A stretch of 64,000 bases of DNA from Barnesiella sp. An22 (GTDB lineage Bacteria > Bacteroidota > Bacteroidia > Bacteroidales > Barnesiellaceae), in NCBI RefSeq assembly GCF_002159975.1, contig NZ_NFJR01000006.1, forward strand, positions 62,001 through 126,000, given 5' to 3'. The translations under genes were made by a program, and so were the position numbers. Position 1 is the first letter of the stretch, and each line of letters begins with the position of its first letter. Positions 7,175 through 15,950 of the stretch are shown here, piece after piece. The notes below the pieces were generated by a model that was given only the letters and a program-made list of their open reading frames with translations, searched no databases and was not told the DNA's origin.

Positions 7175-9607
7175 ATGAAAAGATTTTTGCTCCCGGCCTT
7201 AGGGCTCCTTTCCACGTTCGCGGCTACGGCCGATCCCGCTCCCGTCACCACCGACTCGCTGGGGAACCGCCTCTACAACCTGAATGCCGTCACCATCATC
7301 AGTAACCCCAAGTGGGAATCGAACCTGTTTGAGTTTCCCGGCTCCATCTCGTACCTCGATACCGAGCAGATAGACCGCATGAACATCCACTCGGTCAAAG
7401 ACATCTCGACCCTCGTACCCAACCTCTTCATCCCCGACTACGGATCGAAACTCATCTCGTCGGCCTACATCCGGGGCATCGGCTCGCGCATCAACTCGCC
7501 GGCCGTGGGGCTCTACGTCAACAACATACCCTACCTCGACAAGAGCGCTTTCGACTTCGACTTTGCCGACATCGCCCACATCGAGGTACTGAAGGGGCCG
7601 CAAGGCACCCTCTACGGCCGCAATACCATGGCGGGGCTCGTCGCCATCAAAACCCTCTCGCCCCTCGAGAAGCAGGGCTCCAAGGTGAAGCTGAGCTTCG
7701 GCAACTACAACTTGTGGGGAGTGAACGCCTCGACCAGCCAAAAGATTACCGACAATCTGGCCGTGGCCCTCAACGCCCGTTACCGCAGCGACGAAGGTTA
7801 CTTCAAAAACCAGTATACCCACCGCAACAGCGGCAGCACCCGGTCAGGCGGCGGCCGCATCCAGATCGACTGGCGGGCCAGCCAACGGTGGAAACTGAGC
7901 CTCACCGGCGACTACGAGAGCAGCGACCAGCAGGGATACCCCTACGCCTACTACGACAAGGCTCAGCACAAGACCGGCGACATCGCCTACAACGACGAGG
8001 CCTCGTACCGCCGCGATCTCCTCACCTCGGGGTTATCGGCACAATACATCCACGACCGGTTCATCTTCACCTCGACCACCGGCTACCAGTACCTCGACGA
8101 CGACATGCACCTCGACCAGGACTTTATCCCCCTCTCGATTTTCACCCTGCAACAGAAACAGCAGATGCACGCCGTCTCGCAGGAGTTTGCCATCAAGTCG
8201 CACCAGGGTAAACGGTGGGAGTGGGTAGGTGGCCTCTTCGGCTTCTATCAGGACATCCACACGCAGGGACCCGTCGACTTCAAGCAAGACGGCATCGACC
8301 TGCTCATCACCCAACAGACCAACAACCAGCTGGCGGCCCTCAAGCAGAACCCCGCCCTGGCCGGCATGCCCGACATCACCGTAGCCATTGACAACCCCAA
8401 CCTCTACATCGACGGTATCTACAAGACCCCCACCTACGGCGCGGCGGCATTCGGGCAGGCTACGCTCAACCGCATATTCGTCGACGGCCTCTCGGCCACC
8501 GTGGGGTTGCGCCTCGACTACGAGCGGGCCCGCATCTACCACCACACCCACGCCACATCGCCCCTCTCGGGCAATGCACAGGTCTCGATCAATGCCGGCG
8601 GACGGCCCATGGTCATCAACCAACCCTTCTCTCTGCCGCTGGGCATCGACGGACGCGAGTCGATGGAGACCCTCGAACTCTCGCCTAAATTCGAATTGAA
8701 ATACAACATCGACAACAAGAGCTTCGTCTACGCCTCGGCCACCCGGGGATATCGCTCGGGAGGCTACAACTTCCAGATGTTCTCCAACCTCATCCAGTCG
8801 CAGATACGCACCCGCATGATGAGCGAGCTGATGAAGAGCATGGGCGGCGGCAACCCCGGCGGCGGAACGGGGGGCGGCAATACCGGCTCGCGCCCCATCG
8901 TGAGCCGCAGCGCCCCGGCAGGCATGCCCTCGCTCGAGAGCTCGACCGACGTGAACAGTGCCATCGCCTACAAGCCCGAGCATAGCTGGAACTACGAGAT
9001 AGGCGGACGCTCGCAACTCATCGACCACTACCTCTTTGCCGACCTCTCGCTCTTCTACATCGACTGCCGCGACCAGCAGATTGCCGCCGTGAGCGGATAC
9101 GGCCGCGTGACCAAGAACTCGGGCCGCACCGCCAGCTACGGACTCGAGGCCGCCCTGCGCGCCACCCCCACCAATCACCTGCTGCTCTCGGCCAGCTATG
9201 GCTATACCCACGCCACCTTCCGCGACTACAACGACGGCGAGAACGACTACAAGGGCAACTTCGTGCCCTTTGCTCCGGCCCATACCCTCGCCCTCTCGGG
9301 AGCCTACTCGCTGCCCATCGACCGCGAGACCGACGTCACCTTCGAGCTGCAATACCTGGGCCAGGGCAAAATCTACTGGACCGAGGCCAACGATGCCGCC
9401 CAAAACTTCTACGGGCTGGTAAACGCCTCGATTCTACTCTCGGGTAAATATGCCGACCTGAAACTCTGGGGCCGCAACCTGCTGAACCGCCACTACCAGG
9501 CCTTCTATTTCGAAACAATGAATGCCGAGAACCTGGCTTCGCCCAACAGCTTCGTACAGAGCGGACGGCCCATCACCTTCGGCGTCGACATCACCCTCAA
9601 GTTCTAA
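7175..9607 (+). CDS. TonB-dependent outer membrane receptor
   Basis: 810 residues: signal peptide to about residue 20, plug domain around 45-165 (RGIGSRINSPAVGLYVNN, then VLKGPQGTLYGRNTMAG, the classic plug motif), then a 22-strand-type barrel ending in FGVDITLKF with a terminal aromatic. No carboxypeptidase-regulatory N-terminal domain and no SusD partner, so it is of the siderophore/metal/vitamin class and not a SusC. Two loop features stand out: a short HHTH cluster at residues 456-459 and a Gly/Asn-rich stretch near 551-575. The gene follows zupT by 126 bases. The ligand is unknown; metal chelate uptake is one possibility from context. Confidence 0.9.
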   Translation: MKRFLLPALGLLSTFAATADPAPVTTDSLGNRLYNLNAVTIISNPKWESNLFEFPGSISYLDTEQIDRMNIHSVKDISTLVPNLFIPDYGSKLISSAYIRGIGSRINSPAVGLYVNNIPYLDKSAFDFDFADIAHIEVLKGPQGTLYGRNTMAGLVAIKTLSPLEKQGSKVKLSFGNYNLWGVNASTSQKITDNLAVALNARYRSDEGYFKNQYTHRNSGSTRSGGGRIQIDWRASQRWKLSLTGDYESSDQQGYPYAYYDKAQHKTGDIAYNDEASYRRDLLTSGLSAQYIHDRFIFTSTTGYQYLDDDMHLDQDFIPLSIFTLQQKQQMHAVSQEFAIKSHQGKRWEWVGGLFGFYQDIHTQGPVDFKQDGIDLLITQQTNNQLAALKQNPALAGMPDITVAIDNPNLYIDGIYKTPTYGAAAFGQATLNRIFVDGLSATVGLRLDYERARIYHHTHATSPLSGNAQVSINAGGRPMVINQPFSLPLGIDGRESMETLELSPKFELKYNIDNKSFVYASATRGYRSGGYNFQMFSNLIQSQIRTRMMSELMKSMGGGNPGGGTGGGNTGSRPIVSRSAPAGMPSLESSTDVNSAIAYKPEHSWNYEIGGRSQLIDHYLFADLSLFYIDCRDQQIAAVSGYGRVTKNSGRTASYGLEAALRATPTNHLLLSASYGYTHATFRDYNDGENDYKGNFVPFAPAHTLALSGAYSLPIDRETDVTFELQYLGQGKIYWTEANDAAQNFYGLVNASILLSGKYADLKLWGRNLLNRHYQAFYFETMNAENLASPNSFVQSGRPITFGVDITLKF

Positions 9608-9643
9608 AGCAAAAACACGAGAAAACCATAACCACAAGGTCAG

Positions 9644-9679
9644 GGGCTGTGTCCGGGAACTTTCGTTTCGGCGCAGCCC
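9644..9679 (+). terminator. Hairpin downstream of the TonB receptor gene
   Basis: GGGCTGTG at 9644-9651 pairs with CGCAGCCC at 9672-9679 with one G-U wobble. It starts 36 bases after the stop codon. The following T content is modest (TTGCTATTTCC), so termination may be incomplete. Confidence 0.55.
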
Positions 9680-9990
9680 TTGCTATTTCCAGGCACCTTA
9701 CAGGCTCGTCCGCTACAATACCCAAAGAGGGATTAAGCTATAAACGAACATTTTAAAAGAGCCTGGCGCCCTGCTCACACCACTCTTTCGATTCGATACC
9801 ACTCTGCCTGCCCCTCTTGTGCCCCAAGCACGGCAGTCGCCCCTCTTCCAGCCTCACTATCGCCCACCCCCGACACCCCATGTAAAGAGGGTCAAATTGC
9901 CCATCGACACGAGCAACCTCTTAAACAGGAGCCCAATGCGTTATATATTAAGAATATATTTTTAGAAAAATACCCGAGAGAAGAGCCCAA

Positions 9991-10020
9991 ATTTTCACTA
10001 ATGTTTATATTCGTGAAAAT
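9991..10020. promoter_or_regulatory. Perfect dyad upstream of the susC promoter
   Basis: ATTTTCAC (9991-9998) and GTGAAAAT (10013-10020) form a perfect inverted repeat with a 14-base AT-rich spacer. It ends about 77 bases upstream of the -7 box, a position expected for an activator site. No regulator gene is adjacent. Confidence 0.4.
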
Positions 10021-10096
10021 ATGACTCTAATACTTAAAAATGCGCAGAAGCCGAAAAAAAGTAAGAATTTTAGTTTTCGATTTCAAAATAGAACGC

Positions 10097-10104
10097 TATA
10101 TTTG
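10097..10104 (+). promoter_or_regulatory. -7 box of the susC promoter
   Basis: TATATTTG matches TAnnTTTG exactly. A TTTTC about 18 bases upstream could act as the -33 element. The implied leader is about 170 bases long. Confidence 0.55.
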
Positions 10105-10282
10105 TACAAGTAAAACACGAAAAATAAAACACAAACCCTTAAAATAACAAAATTTAAGAAACGAATCTTTTACCATTGTTTTAAATGTTGATTTAAATCG
10201 AAGCGGATATAAGATCGGGCCATGAATTTTACAACATAAAGAGAGTATTATTAACCTTGATTATTAACAAACAAGCAGTATT

Positions 10283-13200
10283 ATGAGAAGACAGGTGCTA
10301 CTTCTGTTATTTTCCCTATTTGCTCTGGTAGGTTTCGCTCAGCAACGCACCGTAACGGGTACCGTTGTGTCGGCCGAAGACGGGCTGCCCATCATCGGGG
10401 CATCGGTCCATGTCAAAGGCACATCGCAAGGAACGACAACCGACTTAGACGGGAAATTTTCTATTAAAGTCAACGACAATGCAAGCCTCACGTTCAGCTA
10501 TGTGGGCATGCAGGCTCAAACGGTTCAAGTCAACGGCCAATCGGTTATCAATGTGACGCTGCAAGGCTCCTCCTCCCAACGGCTGGAAGAGGTGGTCGTA
10601 ACGGCCATGGGTATCCGCGAAGAGAAAAAGAAGTTGAACTTCGCCGTCCAAAGCCTGAACGCCGATGAAGTAACCGCCGGACAGTCGGCCAACTTCGTCA
10701 ACTCCTTGCAAGGAAAGATTGCCGGTGTATCGGTATCGGGCAGCGGTGGTTCGCCCAACGCCAGCTCTCAGATTATCATCCGTGCCATCTCCTCTATCAA
10801 CTCGGGGCAGAACAACGAGCCGCTGTTCGTCATCGACGGTATGCCCATGCGTGGTGGAGGTACCTCGGCCGGCGACATCAACCCCAACGATATTGAAAAC
10901 ATGACCGTGCTGAAGGGTGCCGCCGCATCGGCCCTCTACGGTTCGGAGGCCGCCAACGGTGTAATTCTGATTACGACCAAGAGCGGTAAAAGCGGACAAA
11001 TTGTCGTAAACGGTAGCGCCAGCGTACAGATAGACAACAGTGTACGGATACCCAAAATCCAACAGAAATATGTACCCGGCTCGCTCGGTTTCTATAAGGA
11101 AAACAGCGTAAGCGGTGGCTGGGGTCCCATGCTGAAACCCGGCGAACGCACCTACGACAACGTAGGCAACTTCCTGGGCACGGGCCTCTACCAGAAATAC
11201 GACGTAAACGCATCGGGCGGTACCGACAAGTTCACGGCCTACGCCTCGTTCAACTACACCTCGACCGACGGTGTGGCTCCCGAAGACTACCGCGACCGCA
11301 TGGGTGCCTTGATCAAAGCCACCTTCACCCCCACCAAGTGGGTCAAGATAAACGCTTCGTTGAACTACATCGACACCAAGTCGCGCTCCTTTGGCAACAA
11401 CATGAGCAGCGTATATACCTGGCCTATCAACAACGACATGCGCAACTACAAGACCCCGCTGGGCAAACCGATTTACAGCACGGCCGACGGCGGTCGCTAC
11501 GACAACTGGGACGCCCTGACCGATGCCGACAAGATTACCGCCGGCGTAAGTCCCTACTGGGGCCGCTACGAAGACTGGGGCGAATCACAATCGTCGCGTA
11601 TGATTCTGAACGGGTCGATCGAATGGACTCCCATCAAAGACCTTACCTTCACCGGTAAGATTGCCTACGACAAGGGCTACACCACCTCCGACTCTTACGG
11701 GAAACCCCGTTTCGACAAAGACGAACTCGACGAGAGCGTAATCTCGAAATACCTCTACAAATACGGGTATTACACGTTTGAGCCCAGCCGCGGCGAACTG
11801 CTCACCGTACAAGGTTTGGCTACCTACAACGTAGACCTCTTCAAAGACCTCAACATGAGCATCCTGGCCGGTGCCGAAATCATGGTCAACAACAGCTACG
11901 AAGCCACCCTCTCGGGTCAAGAGTTTGTACTCGAAGGCGACTATTACAGTTTCAACAACACCAACACCGAGAACTGGATGAAGACGGGCGACTACCCCAT
12001 CAACTACTTCCGTTCGAAGAAAAACAAATACGGATACTTCGGCGAACTGCGCTTCGACTACAAAGGCATCGCCCAGTTGAGCGGAACCGCACGTTACGAC
12101 GGCTCCTCGACCCTCAAGCAAGCCGAGAAATCCTCTTACTTCTACCCCTCGGTTACGGCCGGTTTAATCTTCAGCGAACTCTTCCACCTGAGCAACGACT
12201 GGTTCAGCTACGGTAAGATTCGCGGTAACTGGGCACAAGTAGGTAAGGATGCTACCCCCAACAAGTTTACCAAAGCCTACCGCGAAGGTTCTACCTTCCC
12301 CGACGGCGGTTACAGTATCGACCCCACCTCGTCCTACGCCATCACGCTCGAACCCGAGATGACCAAGTCGTGGGAAATCGGTGCCGACCTGCGATTCTTC
12401 GACAGCCGCACCCGACTCGACGTAGCCTACTACTCGACGATGGTCGACAACCAGATTGTTACCGTGCGCGTGTCGCCGGCATCGGGTACCATCCTGCAAG
12501 TACGCAACGAAGGTAGTATCGAGAACCACGGTATCGAAGCCACGTTGAGCCAGGACATCTTGCGCAGCCGCGACTTCGACTGGACCGCCAACCTCAACTT
12601 CGGTTTGAACCGCGGTGTCGTAAAATCGTTGCCCGAGGATGTGAGCGAAATTCAAGGTACTCAATTCAGCGACATCTATACCACCGCCTACCTGCACGGC
12701 TCTACTACCGGTATTTCGGGTAAGGACTACATGCGTTCGCCCGACGGTCAGGTGCTTGTCGACGAAGATGGCTACCCCATCATCGACCCGGCCAAGAGCG
12801 TATACATCGGTAACCGTGAACCCGACTTCCTGCTCGGTCTGAGCAGTACCTTCCGCTGGAAAGACCTCACCGTATCGTTCCTGCTCGACGGCCGCGTAGG
12901 TGGCGACGTGTACAACGGCACGGCCCGTTCGCTCTTCACCAACGGCATGCACAAGTCGCTCGAGAACTATCGTAACCGCGAGGTAGTAGTCAAAGGCGTT
13001 GTCGCTCAACCCGACGGCACCTACGTACCCAACACCACGCCTATCGTACTGAACCAGACCAACCTGAACACCTACTTCTACGGCGTAAGCTCCAACTTCA
13101 TCGAAGATGGTTCTTACCTGCGTCTGAGCTACGTAACCGTAGGATACGACTTCTCCCGGTTCCTCAAGAAAGGCAACCCCTACATCAAGGGGCTCAGAGC

Positions 13201-13360
13201 CTCGATTACCGGCCGCAACCTCTTCCTGTTGACCCGCTACTCGGGCTCCGATCCGCAAATCTCGACTTCGGCAGCCTATGGTACCGGTACGATGGGTATC
13301 GACAACATGTCCATCCCGGCCACGCGCAGTTTCAACTTCACTATCAACGCAACATTCTAA
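10283..13360 (+). CDS. SusC/RagA-type TonB-linked outer membrane transporter
   Basis: 1025 residues: signal peptide, carboxypeptidase-regulatory-like domain (about 22-105, RTVTGTVVSAEDGLPIIGA, then TDLDGKFSI), the SusC signature LEEVVVTAMGI, plug domain (LQGKIAGVSVSG, then SALYGSEAANGVILITTK) and a large barrel ending in FNFTINATF. Length is normal for SusC. It is followed after 13 bases by a SusD-like gene, the hallmark of a polysaccharide-utilisation or peptide-utilisation locus. Energy would come from TonB-ExbBD in the inner membrane. Given the downstream genes, the predicted cargo is a peptidoglycan-derived or other bacterial wall oligomer; the sequence does not show the ligand. Confidence 0.95.
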   Translation: MRRQVLLLLFSLFALVGFAQQRTVTGTVVSAEDGLPIIGASVHVKGTSQGTTTDLDGKFSIKVNDNASLTFSYVGMQAQTVQVNGQSVINVTLQGSSSQRLEEVVVTAMGIREEKKKLNFAVQSLNADEVTAGQSANFVNSLQGKIAGVSVSGSGGSPNASSQIIIRAISSINSGQNNEPLFVIDGMPMRGGGTSAGDINPNDIENMTVLKGAAASALYGSEAANGVILITTKSGKSGQIVVNGSASVQIDNSVRIPKIQQKYVPGSLGFYKENSVSGGWGPMLKPGERTYDNVGNFLGTGLYQKYDVNASGGTDKFTAYASFNYTSTDGVAPEDYRDRMGALIKATFTPTKWVKINASLNYIDTKSRSFGNNMSSVYTWPINNDMRNYKTPLGKPIYSTADGGRYDNWDALTDADKITAGVSPYWGRYEDWGESQSSRMILNGSIEWTPIKDLTFTGKIAYDKGYTTSDSYGKPRFDKDELDESVISKYLYKYGYYTFEPSRGELLTVQGLATYNVDLFKDLNMSILAGAEIMVNNSYEATLSGQEFVLEGDYYSFNNTNTENWMKTGDYPINYFRSKKNKYGYFGELRFDYKGIAQLSGTARYDGSSTLKQAEKSSYFYPSVTAGLIFSELFHLSNDWFSYGKIRGNWAQVGKDATPNKFTKAYREGSTFPDGGYSIDPTSSYAITLEPEMTKSWEIGADLRFFDSRTRLDVAYYSTMVDNQIVTVRVSPASGTILQVRNEGSIENHGIEATLSQDILRSRDFDWTANLNFGLNRGVVKSLPEDVSEIQGTQFSDIYTTAYLHGSTTGISGKDYMRSPDGQVLVDEDGYPIIDPAKSVYIGNREPDFLLGLSSTFRWKDLTVSFLLDGRVGGDVYNGTARSLFTNGMHKSLENYRNREVVVKGVVAQPDGTYVPNTTPIVLNQTNLNTYFYGVSSNFIEDGSYLRLSYVTVGYDFSRFLKKGNPYIKGLRASITGRNLFLLTRYSGSDPQISTSAAYGTGTMGIDNMSIPATRSFNFTINATF

Positions 13361-13373
13361 CACATAAGGAGCC

Positions 13374-15050
13374 ATGAATAAATATAAATATATCATATTA
13401 TCATTGTTAATCGGCCTGATGGGTACAACCAGTTGCGAAGACTGGCTGTATGAAAACATCAACGAGGACGCCGCTCACGAAGTGTTGCCCGAACAGGTAT
13501 TCCCCATCGTCCTGTTCTACTCGGCTCAGTTGCAATTCGACCATGCCGAGTACGGCACCTACCTCTCACAAACCCTCACGACCGGCGGCCGTAGCCAGAC
13601 CTCGAGCTTTGCCTACAAAGCCGGCTGGGGCGACTTCCTGACCATGAACCGCCACCCGCAATGGCGTCGTCACTTCTACGACATCGGTGCCAATGCAAAA
13701 GAGATTATCGACGGTGCTCACGCAGAGCAAGCCTGGAACCTCGAAATGATGGCCCGCACCCTGCGACTCATGTCTACCCAGATGACTACCGACCTCTTCG
13801 GCGACATGCCCCGCAGCGAAGCCTACGAGTCGAACAGCCCCAAATACGATACTCAAGAGAGTATCTACGACTGGATGTATCAGGAGATCGACAATCTCAT
13901 CGCCATGTACGAAAACCCCGCTTATACCGAAGCGGCCACCAACATCCCCATCGACCCGTCGATCGACCGCGTATTTGCCGGTGACCTGAACAAGTGGAAA
14001 CACTACGCATATGCCCTCAAGGCCCGCCTGCTGCTGCGCAAACTGCCCAACTGGAGCAACAACGCTGCTACCTGCCAGGAGATTATCACCACCGTAGACA
14101 AGGCCCTCGAAGGCTGGGAAGACGTGCTCTACCACTTCGACGGTGGCAACGGTGCCCAGAACAGCCCCTGGGGCGAGGCATTCAGCCAAGCCGAACAAGG
14201 CGGTCTCGGCTGGGAAGGCCGTGGCAACATGCTGGGCTCGGCTATCCCCACCACCTACTTCATGGAGAACATCCTGGGTGTATTCGACTCGCACAGCAAC
14301 CTGAACGGTTGGGCCGAAGACCCCCGTATCCTCGCCTTCATGAGCGCCCGCCAAGGCCCGGCTCAAAGCTCCGATACAGGAACCAAGATGCGTTACCTCG
14401 ACACCAACATCGGTATGGACGTTTCGTATAAGGTAGAGAACTACCCCAACCTCTTCCCCGAAGTCGATGGCAAGAAGGTTTCGGTCTACACCCAGAACAC
14501 CGGCTACGTACCCCTCTTCCTCGAAGAAGAGTTGCTCCTCATCAAAGCCGAGGCTACCTACTGGGCCGGCGACAAACCCACTGCCCGCACCCTCACCATG
14601 CAGGCCGCCGAGGTCAACTTCGAGCGCTTCAACCTCGAGTCGATTTATGGCAGCAGCTACTCGCGTTACCGCAACAACTACCTGGGCAACGAGAGCGGAT
14701 CGGGTAAATACATCACTACCTACTTCCCCGCCGACGGGTTCAACATCGGCCACATCATGCGCCAGAAGTACGTATGCCTCTATCTGCAACCCGAGCAGTG
14801 GACCGACATGCGCCGCTACAACTACAGTTGCGAAGAGAACGGTCGCCAATACGACAACGTATACGTATATCCCGGACTGAAACGGCCCAACAACATCTAC
14901 GAGGCCCACTGGGGCGACGATCCCAAAGCCTGGATCAACCGCATCAACTACGACCCCGAGACCGAGGAGAAATACAACAAGGCCGAACTCGAAAGACTGG
15001 GAGCCTACAAGAACTACCAGTGGTTGCGCAAACCCATGATTTGGCAATAA
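13374..15050 (+). CDS. SusD/RagB-like surface nutrient-binding lipoprotein
   Basis: 558 residues with lipobox Cys21 (GTTSC-EDW). The tetratricopeptide-like helical fold is visible in segments such as LRLMSTQMTTDLFGDMP and YALKARLLLRKLPNW. The first is the region that packs over SusC. The C-terminal part contains LEEELLLIKAEATYWAGD, typical of SusD-like_2 members. It forms the lid of the SusCD complex and contributes to ligand capture. Translation follows susC closely. Several aromatic residues (GLGWEGRGN, NGWAED) could line a binding platform for sugars; this is inference. Confidence 0.93.
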   Translation: MNKYKYIILSLLIGLMGTTSCEDWLYENINEDAAHEVLPEQVFPIVLFYSAQLQFDHAEYGTYLSQTLTTGGRSQTSSFAYKAGWGDFLTMNRHPQWRRHFYDIGANAKEIIDGAHAEQAWNLEMMARTLRLMSTQMTTDLFGDMPRSEAYESNSPKYDTQESIYDWMYQEIDNLIAMYENPAYTEAATNIPIDPSIDRVFAGDLNKWKHYAYALKARLLLRKLPNWSNNAATCQEIITTVDKALEGWEDVLYHFDGGNGAQNSPWGEAFSQAEQGGLGWEGRGNMLGSAIPTTYFMENILGVFDSHSNLNGWAEDPRILAFMSARQGPAQSSDTGTKMRYLDTNIGMDVSYKVENYPNLFPEVDGKKVSVYTQNTGYVPLFLEEELLLIKAEATYWAGDKPTARTLTMQAAEVNFERFNLESIYGSSYSRYRNNYLGNESGSGKYITTYFPADGFNIGHIMRQKYVCLYLQPEQWTDMRRYNYSCEENGRQYDNVYVYPGLKRPNNIYEAHWGDDPKAWINRINYDPETEEKYNKAELERLGAYKNYQWLRKPMIWQ

Positions 15051-15102
15051 ACAAGAGAGAAACAGAAAGAATTGAGGTATTCCATAAATAACGACATTCG
15101 AT

Positions 15103-15933
15103 ATGAAAAATAAAGTAAAAATAGCATCTCTGCTGCTGGCAATCGTGGGACTGTCGGGGTGTGAAGTCAACGACCCCATCAACGATTGGGCAGACCTGGG
15201 ACAACAAACCGCATATGTCTACTGGGAGCTGAAAGATGCCGTCAACGCCGGTAGCGAACTCGACTTCAGAGTCTATTACTACACCGACGGCAGCACCGTC
15301 GAGAGCGCCCAAGTATGGTATGGCGTCAACAGCACCATCACCCGTGCCGTTACCTGTCCCTACATCAGTTACACCTACACCGAGACCGAGAGCAGCGAGG
15401 TAGTCGCCTCGCACCTGGTCAAGGAGTTCGACCCGTCTACCGTATCGTGGGACGATGCCAAATCGTCTTACATACTCGACTCGACCTTCCCCGTATCGGC
15501 ATCGTGGGCCAGCGTAACCTGGGCCAACGTGGGCGGAACCGATTTCACCGAAACCCTGTTCCAGACCTACTTCCCCGGCGAGTACGAAACCAACTTCCGC
15601 GCCGCGCTCACCACGCAAATAGCCACCGACTATCATGGCAACATGAAAAAGATTGTGGTCGACGGGTTCATGCGCATGACCGAAGAGGAGTATGAAGCTC
15701 TCTTCACCACATCGGTCGATGCCGAAGGTAAAACCGTCTACAACATCACCGACGAAAACAAAGCTACGCTCGACGGTATCGTTGCCGGTCTCACCACTCC
15801 CGAACTGCTCTTCGACGGTAAGGAGTATGGCGTAAACTACAACTGTGCCTACACCCTCTCCGCCCGGTTCCAAGTGACCGACTCGAAAGGGGTGAAGAGC
15901 AATACCGATATTAAAAACATTACTGTCAACTAA
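15103..15933 (+). CDS. Surface lipoprotein of the SusCD operon (unknown family)
   Basis: 276 residues, lipobox Cys20 (GLSGC-EVND). The rest is beta-rich with many Tyr, Ser and Thr (e.g. FRVYYYTDGSTVESAQVWYG). It occupies the position usually held by SusE/SusF-type glycan-binding proteins: 52 bases after susD and 17 bases before the next lipoprotein. A role in binding the imported ligand at the surface is likely from position alone. I do not recognise a defined domain. Confidence 0.7.
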   Translation: MKNKVKIASLLLAIVGLSGCEVNDPINDWADLGQQTAYVYWELKDAVNAGSELDFRVYYYTDGSTVESAQVWYGVNSTITRAVTCPYISYTYTETESSEVVASHLVKEFDPSTVSWDDAKSSYILDSTFPVSASWASVTWANVGGTDFTETLFQTYFPGEYETNFRAALTTQIATDYHGNMKKIVVDGFMRMTEEEYEALFTTSVDAEGKTVYNITDENKATLDGIVAGLTTPELLFDGKEYGVNYNCAYTLSARFQVTDSKGVKSNTDIKNITVN

Positions 15934-15950
15934 TAGAAACGCAAAGAACA

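Larger units (their letters stand above)
9680..10282. other. Long non-coding region upstream of susC
   Basis: No coding frame is convincing here. The first half (to about 9900) is C-rich and featureless. The second half turns AT-rich and holds a perfect 8-base dyad (9991-10020) and a promoter-like -7 box (10097-10104), followed by an AT-rich leader of about 175 bases before the susC start. Confidence 0.7.

Noticed and set aside
10283-15050. SusCD as a plain dietary polysaccharide locus
   Set aside because: No plant- or host-glycan hydrolases of the usual families are linked to it. The only nearby fucosidase (58202-59497) is on the other strand, over 40 kb from susC, and separated by unrelated genes.
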